A DNA stretch of 64,000 nucleotides from Unio delphinus (taxonomy: Eukaryota > Mollusca > Bivalvia > Unionida > Unionidae). Both the position numbers and the translations under genes were made by a program. Of the stretch, positions 15,578-26,596 are shown piece after piece. How positions within the stretch are numbered: position 1 is the first letter of the stretch; every line of letters begins with the position of its first letter. The stretch is from contig JAQISU010000119.1 in assembly GCA_029339505.1 (NCBI GenBank), positions 1,740,501 to 1,804,500 on the forward strand, written 5' to 3'. The notes below the pieces were generated by a model. That model did not search any database. It was not told the DNA's origin and saw only the letters and a program-made list of their open reading frames with translations.

Positions 15578-15854
15578 TGTGCAAACCATATCAGAGAGAA
15601 TGGGTATTTCGATGTGCACGAATGAGAGATGAATGTTATTGAATGATATTAAATTGTTATTTGAATTTCACATTTTGTGTATTCATTCATTTAACTGTCA
15701 GCACTGCTGACTGGGGGCTTGGAGCTTTGCATATCTCTATCACTACTTCAAATTCCGACAAAAACGAGCCAGGATGGGACTTCTGTAATAATTTAAATAA
15801 TATTGGGAGCACCCACCAAAACCTAAATAATGGGAAATATAAAAAATAATAATA
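14891..15854. repeat. Intron with a (TA)n tract at 15529-15576
   Basis: Intronic DNA holding a (TA)n run of about 48 bp at 15529-15576. No exon or further element is recognised. Confidence 0.7.
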
Positions 15855-16290
15855 CTAATAATACTACTACTACTACTCTACTACTACTACTAATAATAAT
15901 GAGGACATTTTATAGTGACTAAGCTTTAGAAGCTATAAGCGCTTTACTACATCTATAATGATATTAGTACAGAAAAACAAAACAAAAACCATGAAATTGA
16001 AAAACATAAAAAATGCTGAAAATATTTATTAGGTCTTTAAGATTGTTCTTGCAGTCAAAAAAGGCGAGTTTAAAGAGCAATCTTGAAAGGGATCACTGTG
16101 TCTTTGTGTCTAATTTCAATGGACAATTCGTTCCATATTGCTGGGTCCGCAAAAAAACGCTGTCCATACGACTTCATTTTCGTAGTAGGAATGAGTATAC
16201 AATTATCAGAAGAGGAGCATAAGTATCTTGCTGGTGTGTACACATGGGTGAGGCCAGATAGGTATGTTGGACTGGAGTCCATCAGTGCAA
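15855..16290 (-). mobile_element. 3' end of a non-LTR retrotransposon (LINE)
   Basis: The minus strand at 16282-16040 encodes the typical extreme C-terminus of a jockey/CR1-type reverse-transcriptase ORF. It has a Y-TPARYLCSSS segment, a KSYGQRFFA segment, an AIWNELSIEIR segment matching the usual APKLWNSLP..IR pattern, and PFKIAL followed by TRLF. Beyond the stop comes a short 3' UTR containing a gtaaagcgcttatagcttc block, and then (ATT)n at 15850-15900. The copy is strongly 5'-truncated, as expected for LINE insertions. The exact clade cannot be set from so short a piece. Confidence 0.75.
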
Positions 16291-17449
16291 TGTAGCATAG
16301 AGAAAATTAAGGATGATTCGTTTAACTGTCTATGAAAAACTCAGGTACTGTTTTGTTGACAACAATGAAATTAAGCATCAAATCAATTTGGCTGATTATC
16401 ATCAGAGTCACTCGAGCCTGATGACATTTAAATGTCAATATCTCATGACAGAATTTCAGATCCTTTGTCATTAAAGGTATCATTGTTTAAAAAAACTGGT
16501 ATTTCACCAGAACTTAATCCAGAAAAATCAATTTTACTTCCAGACAAATCACTGCACCCAACAGACGAGGACAACATCACCATGACGAAATCAGGGAATT
16601 CCTTTCGTAAATAACAGTCACCTCCGGTCGGTTATACCATTTGATTGAAACTTTGCATATTGAAATGAATGGAAGAAATGAACAAAACAATTGTGTTATT
16701 TTTATTTTAAATGCCCCATAGTTATGACAGAATTCGTGATTTAAACATGCAAAAGCTACATTATACATTACAATGAAGAAGACTTGCCACATTTGCCATG
16801 CATTCTAAGAATGTTATTTTCCACATAAAGAATATGATGACATTATGAATTTATACTACTAATTTAACATTCAGCATCATATTTGAAAAATTACAATTAT
16901 GAGTAACTTGAAAAGGCCACAATATTTACATCAAATTGAGGTAGTACAATTGGCTAACGACACCATTTTGGATATGGCCATTGAGAAAAAAATCTAACTG
17001 GTTGGTTACATTTATATTTACATATTCCAATGTTAGGAAATACATCATTAAAATCAGATGTTTGTAAGTATGATTTTTTTACCAGTGTTTTGTTCCCTTG
17101 CAGTGAATCAACATTTAAATGGAAGATGTAACATATTCATAGTAGATTGTGTGTAATGCATAGAAATGTGTAGATGCGGGGGGTGGGTGGGCAAACATAA
17201 ATGCATAGAAAAGCGTACCTACTAAGTAAACTGCAAACATTAAGAAAAAAGAATGCCAATCTTATTCTTCTCTCTCACAAAGTTCAAAATCCCACTTCCT
17301 TCTAGAAGATGGTATTTCATTGTTTTCAATCAATTTTTCATACGCACCACTACATAATTTTAATTTTTAATAATTGTATACAAAAGAGTATTTTATTTAT
17401 CGAGGGTTGTTGTAAATTGGAGTCATAATTTATTCTGAAATTACTTTAG
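16291..17449. other. Intron, nothing recognised
   Basis: No coding signature, splice-flanked exon or element terminus seen. Confidence 0.45.
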
Positions 17450-17715
17450 TATGACTTTATCACTGAGTAGTGGCCCAGAGTGGCCATGTAGTCAAAAGCA
17501 CTCTCTGTTACAGATCACTGTCATCTCACCTCAGTGTGTATGAGTTTGTTTCAGATTCGGACATTGTCGATATGTGAGAAAGCTTGCCAGTAACTTCTTG
17601 TGAGTCAGTGGTTCTTTCCGGGTTTTTCCCGGGTTCTTCCTCACCAATAATACTGGCTACTATGGATAATAAGTCTGTCATGTGATGAAAAATGGCGTTA
17701 AACCCTACAACAACA
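17450..17715 (+). mobile_element. Probable SINE
   Basis: The head (gtggcccagagtggccatgt) resembles a degenerate tRNA-derived promoter. The body contains the tctttccgggtttttcccgg motif and ends in aaaatggcgttaaaccctac followed by a short caacaa tail. The block with ccgggt...tcctcacc and ...ggcgttaaac is one I recognise from dispersed short repeats of molluscs. No clear target duplication was found, and the family assignment is from memory of the pattern. Confidence 0.6.
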
Positions 17716-18429
17716 ATAAATTAAAAAATCAATTTGAATAGAAAACTGTTTAAAACTTATCAAACTGTATATAGAAATTGTATTAACAAAATCATTTACA
17801 AATCTAATGAGTAATGCCTTTCTTTAACAACAGTTTATAGTGTTCACTTTTTCTATTTACTTCAATAAAGATTTAATTATATCTGTTTTTCAAAATATTT
17901 TATCTGTGACTATTTTGAATGATCTAGTATGTTCAAAAATTAATTTTAAAACCTGGATTAAGAAAGGATTGATATCCTTTTTTATTGAGTTAAAATAAAA
18001 AGAAATTATCAGTACAGTATTTTAACACTGAAAATCGTAACAGACTTTTCCATTTTTACTCCTCAGATAGTGTTTTTCTGAGCCATGTAAGTTTCAAAAG
18101 CATTCACGAAATTAAATATATATTATTCAGATTTAATTTTTTGTTACTAATGTCTTTCTGAATGGTGTAACAATTATTTTATTCCACTGAATTAGTAGCT
18201 TTTTTAATTCTCAAATTTTAGATGGACATTCAAGTGATGTAATTGTTTCTGAAGTAGTTGAATGTGTAATCTAAGACAACAAAATCTTCTAAAGATAAGG
18301 TGCTATACAACGTCCTAATTACTATTATTATTAGTGATAGGTAAGAATCACAAAATTGGTAGTGAATCATTAACTGATAGGATACCCTTCTTTATGATGG
18401 CGAATGCTGAATACCATGCACAATGCTTG
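17716..18429. other. Intron, nothing recognised
   Basis: AT-rich intron with no recognised feature. Confidence 0.45.
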
Positions 18430-18845
18430 GGTATCTGGCCATTGGCTTTAATGAACATGTATTTGTCTTTCTGAGACTGTTATCAGTACTTTCCACTATT
18501 TCCGTGTGAATAAGCGATATTGACATTTTTTAAGTAGCTTATAATTATAATAATAATAATAATGAGGACTTTGTATAATGAGGACTTTCTAAGTCATTGG
18601 CTTTTAATATACACATGTAATTTTTCATTCTGAGACTTTTATCAGTACTTTCCACTCTAACCCTGACATTTTACTGTAGCTTATAATTATAGTAATAATA
18701 ATGAGGACATTGTATAATGAGGACTTTGTAAGCCATTGGCTTTAATATAAAGTCATGTATATTTTCTTTCTGAGACTGTTATCAGTACTTTCCACTCCAT
18801 GTGATTAAGCGATACTGACATTTTACAGTAACTTACAATTATAAT
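18430..18845. repeat. Three imperfect tandem units of about 130-150 bp
   Basis: Each unit contains ggctttaatat-like sequence, a tctttctgagactgttatc block, agtactttccact, a gacatttt block and agcttataattata. The units start near 18440, 18595 and 18740. The second and third are preceded by aataatgaggactttgtataatgaggacttt. That sequence resembles the LINE-tail block seen at 15.9 and 44.5 kb, so the array may have grown around a LINE tail. Confidence 0.75.
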
Positions 18846-19010
18846 GTGCTTATCTGGTGCGAAAGTTATGATTTATTAATCACATTATGTGACAATACTC
18901 TCAATATAAAGACTTTGTTCAAACATTTAAAAAATTTGTTTTAATTTTCTCTACATATACTAAATCATTGGTCAGATCCCTTAATCAGTGATAATACAAA
19001 AACTATGTAC

Positions 19011-19343
19011 CTTTTACAAACAGCATGTGCTTGGTAGATTGTAGGAAACTGGAGTTCACAGATGAGTAAGCCTGACAGTAGATGGTTTTGTTATGATGTT
19101 CATTATTATTCGGTATGAACATCAGCCTGCTCTCCATGAATTCTAACCCATTGTCCCCACGTTTAGCAACATTTTCTATCCCATATACGACATTTGTGCT
19201 TCCAATGTACCATCTCACAGTAGCAGTAGGTCGACTTGTAGAGGTCACACATTTCAGGATTACAACATATCCCTGGACAAGTTCTATAGTGCTAGGCAGG
19301 GCATTGTCATTCATGTCCTTTAATGTCACCGATGTCAGGTTCA
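19011..19343 (-). CDS. Immunoglobulin-domain exon
   Basis: An exon of 333 nt, acceptor tttgttcag before 19343 and donor GTACAT after 19011, phase 1 to phase 1. The Ig domain starts VNLTSVTLKDMND. It has its first cysteine in VILKCVTS, an SRPTATVRWYIG core, the FIPNNNEHHNKTIYCQ strand and a terminal KHMLFVKG strand. Its best relative in the window is the exon at 13416-13745. The sequence around its acceptor is partly duplicated at 19836-19890. Confidence 0.87.
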
Positions 19344-19429
19344 CTGAACAAAGATACAATCACTATATTAATAAACCCATTAAAATAGGACTAATAGAAA
19401 CAAGACAAGCCTTCAATTTTTAAAGGGCA

Positions 19430-19835
<406 letters not shown>

Positions 19836-19890
19836 CTCATGTCCTTTAAATTCCACGATGTCATGCTCACTTAACAAAGTTATTAGAAAA
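19836..19890 (-). pseudogene. Partial duplicate of the 5' edge of an Ig exon
   Basis: The segment ctcatgtcctttaa...ccacgatgtcatgctcact is a diverged copy of ttcatgtcctttaatgtcaccgatgtcaggttcact at 19312-19347, which is the acceptor side of the 19011-19343 exon. Only about 50 bp remain, with no open domain. The (TA)n and minisatellite block lies exactly between the two copies. Confidence 0.6.
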
Positions 19891-21454
19891 AGCATAAACA
19901 GAGACATGACAATTTTCAAAGAAATTTTCTTTTGAATTCAAAACTAAGTTGGAGATGGAGTGGGGAATCCATCTGACCCTTTGCAAACAAGGATAAGTTT
20001 TGGAATCAAGAAAAGATAAAGAAACATATGGTTTGAAAATATAAACCACTTTTTTTTGCAAATTTTGGTGATTTTTCAGCTCAATGCTGTATAATTGAAC
20101 TTATTTACCACTTGTGTGCATAATAAAATAGATTTTAGGTATCTTGAACAAAAACCTACTATGCAGAAACTATCACTTTAAATATGCCACATCTGAGACC
20201 ATTAGAGACCAAGAACTCCACAAACTTATATCCTGGTACATAGCTTACAACTAAATGACCATTAACCAATAGGCTTTAATCCTGTCTAGTTTGAGATATT
20301 ATATTCAACCTGAGTGAAGAAACACGGTCAAGTACATATTTGTGTGCAAAAACCTTTCATCTTCTCTCAATCACAGTGACAATGTTTGACTTCTTGACAC
20401 TGAAATCAGGATAGTTATGTATTGCCCAGAGTTCAAGCCATTCATAAAGATTAGTCCAGGTTTAGAATATAGAACTACTGTCATTTTAGAGGAAGAATAT
20501 TTCTTCTTTCAGTTACATTGATGTGTGGACTACAAAATCATTATGCAATTTCCTTAACCCAGGTTGAAGCCATCCTCAAATATCTCTTCCAGATTTCTGA
20601 TGTAGAACTAAATTATGCAATGGAAGCCATTTTTCTTTCTTCTGTCAGTTAACTTAGACTTTTTGACTCCAAAATTGATAAGACTTATTCCTTATACCAT
20701 AATGCAAGCTGTCCACAAATTTGGGATATGTACATGATGTAAAACCAATGTTAATGTGCATAAATATTTCAGTTACACTAAGCCTAAGCCACGAATAATT
20801 GACCCCATAAATCACCAATTTTTCCTTAATCCAAGTGCGAGCCATCAACAAACACAGGTCTAGTTCAGTGGTGTAGAAATATACATAAGCCATTTTATTT
20901 CACCTTTCAGTAGCAGTGACCTTAGAGCCTTTGACCCCAACAACCATGGTCTGTCTCCTTACTATATGTACAATATATCAACAAAGTTTAGTTATGGCAT
21001 GTGATGTAGAACTAACATTACTGTGCATCAACCATTATTCTCCTTTCACTCTGAGATCATAACTTTTGAGATTTTAATGTATGAACAGACAGGCTTCTTC
21101 CTTATTCCAAGTGCACGAAACTCAGAGTTTGATATGGATATGTGATGGAGAACTTGTGTTATCAAACAGAAACCATTGATTTTTATAAAGTCAGTGACGA
21201 TACCTTTTGACCGTTTCTCCCCAAATCAATAAGTTTCTTCCTCAATCCATGAAATCAATCCACAAAATGTGTTAGTCATACAATGATTTTAATGTTTAAA
21301 AATTAATTTTAAACTAATCATTACAATGACAACATCATCAAATAATATGATCCTCCTTATGACGGGCATAGCAATATAGACAAAAGAAATTAATGATCTT
21401 TCTCAGTTCTATACTTTCCTGTCTTAGTTAAATGATGGGAAATGTATGAATTAC
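19891..21454. other. Intron, nothing recognised
   Basis: Intronic sequence. Phrases such as 'ttttgacccc' and 'cttattcc' recur with spacing of roughly 150-200 bp (20390-21250), suggesting an old, badly decayed tandem or dispersed repeat. No gene recognised. Confidence 0.45.
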
Positions 21455-21686
21455 CTGCAAAGTTTATATTATTTGAGGGTTCTGAATATTGTATGCCCCC
21501 ATCAAGAGCAAGATGTTGTACTCCACAAACAAATTTTGTTTTGAAAGGAATGTTTCCTTGGAAGGTAGTTCCACGACTCAGATGTAGGGTGCTGGTATAG
21601 ATCGCTTCATGCTGATCACATGGAATGGTATTATTCACCATGACACCATCTGAGACATTGTATAGGACTTTTTGCTGTTGATCATT
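21455..21686 (-). CDS. Half-domain Ig exon
   Basis: An exon of 232 nt, acceptor cttcatttcag before 21686 and donor GTAATT after 21455. It starts in phase 0 and ends in phase 1, unlike the phase 1-1 exons downstream. The protein begins NDQQKVLYNVSDG and holds two cysteines (TIPCDQ and KFVCGVQH) with an intervening TSTLHLSRG strand. There is no core tryptophan, so this looks like the C-terminal half of a V-type domain whose first half is in an upstream exon. No such exon lies between here and the provirus at 22271. Confidence 0.75.
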
Positions 21687-22270
21687 CTGAAATGAAGTTT
21701 GTAAGTGTTAAAAGTAATCATACTTATGTAATACACATTTTATATTATTGCATTGATTTATCTTTTCCTGACACTAGACCCCAATCCAATGCAATCATTC
21801 TCTCATCCAATTAGTAATTATAGTCACTGTGTAAAAAACACATTTAATGAAGATAATGCCAAATCAAACTTTAGATAAAATTAACATAGTTATAATTCCT
21901 CACAATTCATGTTGCTGTAACCTATTGGCTTTTTGTTCAGTTCAACATCTTTTGTAGTAAGTTTATGCTTTTACTTTATTCAGAGAAATCTAAACAAACT
22001 TATGCACAGACCTGAAGAGAATTTGTTGAGCTTCTCTTGAACAGTGTAAAGTTACCATATTGTTGAAACATAAAAAACTGTAACATTACCCATTGTGTAA
22101 ACATAAAAACAGTAAAGTTACCCTACTGTTTAAACATAAAATGTAATTCTCTGACGTTTGGACATTTAAACTCCTGATAATAGCTGCTTCTATTTAAAAG
22201 CACAAACAAGAAAACAAAACAATCTCCCGTCACATTTAATTTATTGTTATCAAATATTATTATCAAAAGA
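21687..22270. other. Left flank of the provirus
   Basis: AT-rich sequence between the Ig half-exon and the left terminal repeat. It ends in aaaga (22266-22270), which is repeated immediately after the right terminal repeat. No gene seen. Confidence 0.6.
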
Positions 22271-22563
22271 AGCAGCAGAAGGTGCGAATCAGACAACATT
22301 TTTAGACAAGTTTTCACTGAAATCACGCTTAAAAACAATGAAACCAATGACATCAGGGCCCAATGTGTGTGTGAATCTGATATCGTTTCATGGATTAGGA
22401 TAAAAAAAAATATGAAAAAATCAATGAAATTAATGAAATCCTCCATCGATTTTTGGGAAAAAAGGGACTACAACATCGTTGTCACTCACCCCTTCTGCTG
22501 CTATGGGTTAACCGAATATTTGATCCAGTCCGATACGATATCGTGTTCGAGGGTCATGTAAAT
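22271..22563 (+). repeat. Left terminal inverted repeat
   Basis: Matches the complement of 37233-37526 with only about three substitutions and one A-run length difference seen by eye. It begins with AG, as Polinton termini do. The inner 54 bp contain the last codons of the packaging ATPase, copied from the right end. Inside the repeat, a 17-bp sequence at 22486-22502 is the near-perfect inverse of the outer 17 bp (22271-22287). Confidence 0.95.
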
Positions 22564-22580
22564 CACTACGACGAAAATCA

Positions 22581-23954
22581 CTACGATTTTACAAACAGAC
22601 TAATTTGTAAAACTTCCTCTTGTAAATCAATCAGATTATTAGACTGGTCAGTGAGTTTGAAATTAATTCTGGTTAATGAATTATTATGACATCGCATATA
22701 GACTGGATTCACCGGGGACTCAATTATTAAAAACCCTGGAGGAGCTATTGGTGCAAATGAATACAAAATATATCCTTGCTGAGCTTGATTTGATCGTTCT
22801 AAATTTATTTGATAGCTTCCTTCGATCACATCACATACTAAATTGAGCGCAATCACCGTTGAAATATTCACATTGAACGGAGCAATATGCCTGCCACCAC
22901 CATCTGGGTCATTATTGTGTGTCAGGATAGTTGTTTGTGGTTGTGATGGTGTTTTTTTCCACGTATCATGGATTTTTTTGAAACCTTCATCGATGGCATC
23001 ATCGAGAGATTTTTGTAGTTCTAAGAGATTATATCCTGGTAGTTTGAATGTTGGAATATCTCTTATGCGGATCTTATAGTCTACTGCAAATAAATCTCTT
23101 GTTTTAGGACTACTGTCACCTAATACCTCTTGAATAATTTGTGAATGAAATGTTTCCATGTCATTGATGATTTTGTTACATGTTTCTACGACACTGATAA
23201 ATTCATCTCGGGTGAGAGTGCCAGATCTAAGGGATATAAACAACAACGAAATATCGTTATTGAAAGCTGTGAAATTTTCAGTGATTTTATCCCGGTTAGC
23301 AAGATGATGAATAAGTCTTATTTTTTCATCATATTCTACTCTAATGAAAAAAATTAACTTATCATAATATCTATAGCTTTTTATTGGATTATCAGATTTT
23401 ATCCTGTCTGTGATATAATCGTTTTTTTTTGGTTCTGGTAAATCAACGGTTTTTCCCCCGGGTGGTAATTCAGGCCATCCTAGTTCGGTTCTAATAGAAC
23501 TCTGATATATATCTACGACATATCCCTCTGTGCTTATTTCAATGGCAGATGATAGTGTTGGTTAATTAACTGTTATAGCTATTTTTGACTCTACTCCAGT
23601 AATCGATTTTATTCTACGCGCGAATTCATTATTGATTTGTTCGATTTGGTATGATCCGGTTGGTATGGAAACAACATTCCAGTCTGGGGTACCGTCGGGT
23701 TTATTCTTATTCGCAAATACCAGGGAATTATTGGGTTGTTGACCACCAAATGATTTTGACCTAATATTTGGCCAACTGTGGTATACTCGTAATTTTGCTA
23801 GCGCTATCTCCTTCACTGGGACCGGAGAGGGGAAATTCACACTGAATTCTGGATTCGTTGAGGTTATTGAGATCATGCTTGTTTGTACTGGGTTTGTGTT
23901 CTCCACTATTTGTTGAAGTAATTCCATCGGTGTTGTCATTGTTATTATACTCAT
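22581..23954 (-). pseudogene. Penton-like minor capsid protein, one in-frame stop
   Basis: A frame of about 457 codons starts MSIITMTTPMELLQQIVENT and is interrupted once, by TAA at 23562-23564. The same frame continues to 22581 with no further stop. The length suits a Polinton or adintovirus penton (single jelly-roll) protein, and it stands beside the membrane and fibre genes. The N-terminal part contains an IPTGSYQIEQINNEF segment that I associate with Polinton minor-capsid-type proteins. The assignment rests on length, position and that pattern, not on a decisive motif. The relic at 63450-63896 is collinear across the stop position. An alternative is another virion structural protein. Confidence 0.55.
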
Positions 23955-24409
23955 GTTTTTTGTACTTCTAATTTTGACATCGCAGAATCATATATATCTA
24001 CCATCGCTGAAAACTCTCTCTCTGATATAATTGTATCATCGAGCGATGACGATATCAATGAGGATAATTGCGAGTATGCAGTGGACACAACATGAAATTG
24101 AATTATGTAGTCTTGTAGTTTCCGTTGGCTGCATGAGGATATTTTTTTTGTGATTATTGAAATAATTCCAGCGATTGTTGTTGCCGCAGAAATGCAAATT
24201 GGAACAGCTATCGGAGCCATCATTGTCACTGAAGACAGTATAATACCAGCTCCGGTGATTACACCACTCACAGCGTACACAGTAACATCAATTGCGGTAA
24301 TTCTCCTGCGGTATTTTTTAATTTTCATTGCATACTCCTCAGACAGGGTTTTGAGTCTAGTTTGATATTCTCTGACCTGATCATAGCGATATTGCGATGA
24401 TGAAATCAT
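23951..24409 (-). CDS. Two-helix membrane virion protein
   Basis: 152 residues, intact. It has a basic N-terminal helix (YRYDQVREYQTRLKTLSEEY, then KIKKYRRRIT) and two long hydrophobic stretches that can form a membrane hairpin (VYAVSGVITGAGIILSSVTM and PIAVPICISAATTIAGIISI). It ends in a C-terminal helical part with SLDDTIISEREFSAMVDIY. Proteins with a hydrophobic hairpin and a similar SALND-x-IS-x-EEF ending recur in Polinton-type elements, by my recollection. The gene overlaps the penton start by 4 bp. A copy in the right-hand relic is split by the Tigger insertion. Function in virions or membranes is inferred. Confidence 0.6.
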   Translation of the reverse strand: MISSSQYRYDQVREYQTRLKTLSEEYAMKIKKYRRRITAIDVTVYAVSGVITGAGIILSSVTMMAPIAVPICISAATTIAGIISIITKKISSCSQRKLQDYIIQFHVVSTAYSQLSSLISSSLDDTIISEREFSAMVDIYDSAMSKLEVQKT

Positions 24410-24457
24410 TTTTTATTTTAACAACGCTAGCGTTTTCAATTGTGAAATCCTTTCAAT

Positions 24458-25576
24458 TTATTTACTTAAATTCGCTACGAATTCAACATACCATGTCGTT
24501 GAAACCCCAATCAAAGTTTTATCAGTAGTTGTTATAGTGAACATTTCAGTTGTACCCTTGTCGATGATCGTTGAAATCGTATTGTTGACCCCGGATGAAC
24601 TCGACGATGATATATTAAATTGAGCCGTTGTCACCAGTGTTAATCGATAAATACCCTTAACGGTTGCAGTGATATCTAATTTGTTGTTTGTAGGTGTCCA
24701 CTCAAATGATCCGTGTTGGATCGTGTATACTACGTTGTTGGTTTTCTCATGAGGAATTTTTGTTTTTTCAATGGCTGTTATCATCCTCGAAAGATCACCT
24801 TTGATGTCTTCGATGGAAGTTTTCGTCTCATCGATGGATTTTTTAATATCAGGGAGTTTTATTTAAATTTTATCTAACGGGGTTCCAATAAATTTATCAA
24901 TGATATTTCTACGAAATGCGGTAAACTGTTTTATGTGTTCTTCGGTTTTAGATTGAAGTGTTTCTAGCTCCAACGCAGAATCGTTGAGAGTTTTAAATCG
25001 ATCTGTAATCGTCGAAAAAAGTACACCCGGTTTGAGTTTACCCTGATCGGAAAATAACGCGATAGTATCCTCGATTGCGTTTTGTTGTTTAACTAAAATA
25101 TCATCCAGAGAAATATTACTGGTTTTCAATTTACCCTGATCGGAAAATAACGCGATAGTATCCTCGATTGCGTTTTGTTGTTTAACTAAAATATCATCCA
25201 GAGAAATATTACTGGTTTTCAATTTACCCTGATCGGAAAATAACGCGATAGTGTTCCCGATTGCGTTTTGTTGTTTAACTAAAATATCATCCAGATAAAT
25301 ATTACTAGATTTCAATTTACCCTGATCGGAAAATAGCGCAACGGTGTTCTCGATTGCGTTTTGTTGTTTAACTAAAATATCATCCAGAGAAATATTACTA
25401 GATTTCAATTTACCCTGTTTGTCTTGAAATACAACTATTTCATTCGGGTCAACACTTGTTAAGTTCAACGTTTCAGCGATTTCATCTTTAATTTTTTTTG
25501 TTATATCCTTGATAGAATCAGGGGTTGCAGTGTCATCGGGTTTGGGTTTCAGAGGTCTTCCCCAAATATCAATCAT
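24458..25576 (-). pseudogene. Fibre-like shaft and head protein, one in-frame stop
   Basis: Starts MIDIWGRPLKPKPDD. A helical segment is followed by four to five near-identical 30-residue repeats (90 bp each, 25030-25430), each with LDDILVKQQNAI and ALFSDQGKLK. A coiled-coil-like part follows and ends in TPLDKI and TAA at 24863-24865. The same frame then runs on through a further coiled segment to a Ser- and Thr-rich 108-residue domain (24784-24458), which looks like a beta-sandwich head. A shaft plus head fits a trimeric attachment fibre. The right-hand relic has one repeat but adds a NKITALGDSDVVTKHYVD segment, a pattern familiar from phage tail fibres. Confidence 0.6.
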
Positions 25577-25577
25577 G

Positions 25578-26222
25578 TTATTGTAAAACTCTTTCTCTCT
25601 CTAAAAAGCGAATGCTGGTGTAGTCATTTACGACAATGTGTGGTGGTTTTCTAGATGCTGAAATAGCATCAAGGACATTTAATACTTCACTGCCGCATAT
25701 TGGTGGGTCATTGATTTGTTGTGTTGGTAGCGTAGAATACCAAGTCTTCATTGGAAGGGTTTTTATATACCGCATAAACTCTTTTGGTGGGGCTAATCCA
25801 TATGAATCAAAATAGACAATCCCACGTGGATCAATAGCGTATGCAACCCAGTGAGTTCCAGGTCCGGTGCTGTTATTGAGATTAATAATACCTGTTTCAG
25901 TTTTGTTTGGTTGATGTGGTAATTGATCTTTCATAAAAACACCTTTGAAATTTTTAATCACTAGTTTTTTAGCAGCATCCATTAAATCAAAATTGGACAT
26001 TGGAACCATCGAAGATTTCTGAATTAATAAACCGTTCCTGGTAGTCTTAGACCCCTTCCGCTGTACCATGAATACGGGGTTCCTGGTAGTCTTAGACCTT
26101 TTCCGCTGTACCAAGAATACGGGGTTCCTGGTAGTCTTAGACCCAATCCTTGAACGGATCGTCTCTTTTTTTATATCCTTGTCCAGCTGCCTTCTTAAGT
26201 GCCATTCCTGCTGCAGTACCAA
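25578..26222 (-). CDS. Adenain-type cysteine protease
   Basis: The catalytic core is clear: histidine in GPGTHWVAYA, acid in VYFDSYG, the oxyanion-side glutamine in TQQINDPP and the nucleophile in ICGSEVL. This is the H-D/E-Q-C order of the adenovirus/Ulp1 protease superfamily used by Polintons to mature capsids. The core starts near MSNFDLMDAAKKL (about 26003). Upstream, three copies of a 45-bp unit encoding SKTTRNPVFMVQRK-like sequence overlap the end of the pX-like gene. The true start is therefore uncertain and may be at the internal methionine. It lies between the pX-like and fibre genes. No lesion seen in the core. Confidence 0.88.
   Translation of the reverse strand: MVLQQEWHLRRQLDKDIKKETIRSRIGSKTTRNPVFLVQRKRSKTTRNPVFMVQRKGSKTTRNGLLIQKSSMVPMSNFDLMDAAKKLVIKNFKGVFMKDQLPHQPNKTETGIINLNNSTGPGTHWVAYAIDPRGIVYFDSYGLAPPKEFMRYIKTLPMKTWYSTLPTQQINDPPICGSEVLNVLDAISASRKPPHIVVNDYTSIRFLERERVLQ
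26035..26145 (-). repeat. 45-bp tandem repeat at the pX/protease junction
   Basis: Two full units and one partial unit of ctggtagtcttagacc...cgctgtacca. In the protease frame they encode a basic TTRN..F.VQRK peptide. In the frame of the upstream gene each unit contains a stop. The right-hand relic has a similar but shorter array near 60210-60275. Confidence 0.85.
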
Positions 26223-26547
26223 CGGCTCCTAACGCTGCTGCTTTAGCCACCGCTGGGGCTGCTGCTGCAATCAATGCTGGTATTGTAGCTAACAATGGAA
26301 ATATACCGCCTGTTTTCATCATATTTTTGATAGCAGCCGCAGAGAGAGTAATCTGAACTCCCTTTTTATCCTTGAAAGCATCATTGAAATGTTTCACCTG
26401 ACGAGTTGTCAGCGATAATTTATTTTCACCACCCGTCATTTGGTTGGGTTTCAACGTGATTGTGGTTCCACATTTTTTAGCCGATTCTGATTGCAATTTT
26501 TTGATTTGACCAGGAGTTAACGCAACACTAATAACACTATATGACAT
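26137..26547 (-). CDS. pX-like basic and hydrophobic core protein
   Basis: 136 residues, intact. The N-terminal half has two beta/helix motifs (VALTPGQIKKLQSESAKKC and LTTRQVKHFNDAF). They are followed by a GGIFPLLATIPALIAAAAP hydrophobic segment and an Ala-rich stretch ending in a basic GQGYKKR tail. The GG-(F/I)-P-L-hydrophobic module resembles the C-terminus of adenovirus pX and of adintovirus pX-like proteins. A protease substrate or DNA-condensing/membrane role is plausible but inferred. The gene sits between the MCP and protease, and its 3' end overlaps the protease frame. Confidence 0.6.
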   Translation of the reverse strand: MSYSVISVALTPGQIKKLQSESAKKCGTTITLKPNQMTGGENKLSLTTRQVKHFNDAFKDKKGVQITLSAAAIKNMMKTGGIFPLLATIPALIAAAAPAVAKAAALGAVGTAAGMALKKAAGQGYKKRDDPFKDWV

Positions 26548-26596
26548 TATATATAATTGATTGATTCTAATTCAATGAAAAATCGAGAAAAATCGT

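Noticed and set aside
22123..22561. Open frames on both strands at the left end of the provirus (and mirrored at 37191-37569)
   Set aside because: They lie in the terminal repeats and include only the copied ATPase tail; the rest has no protein character.
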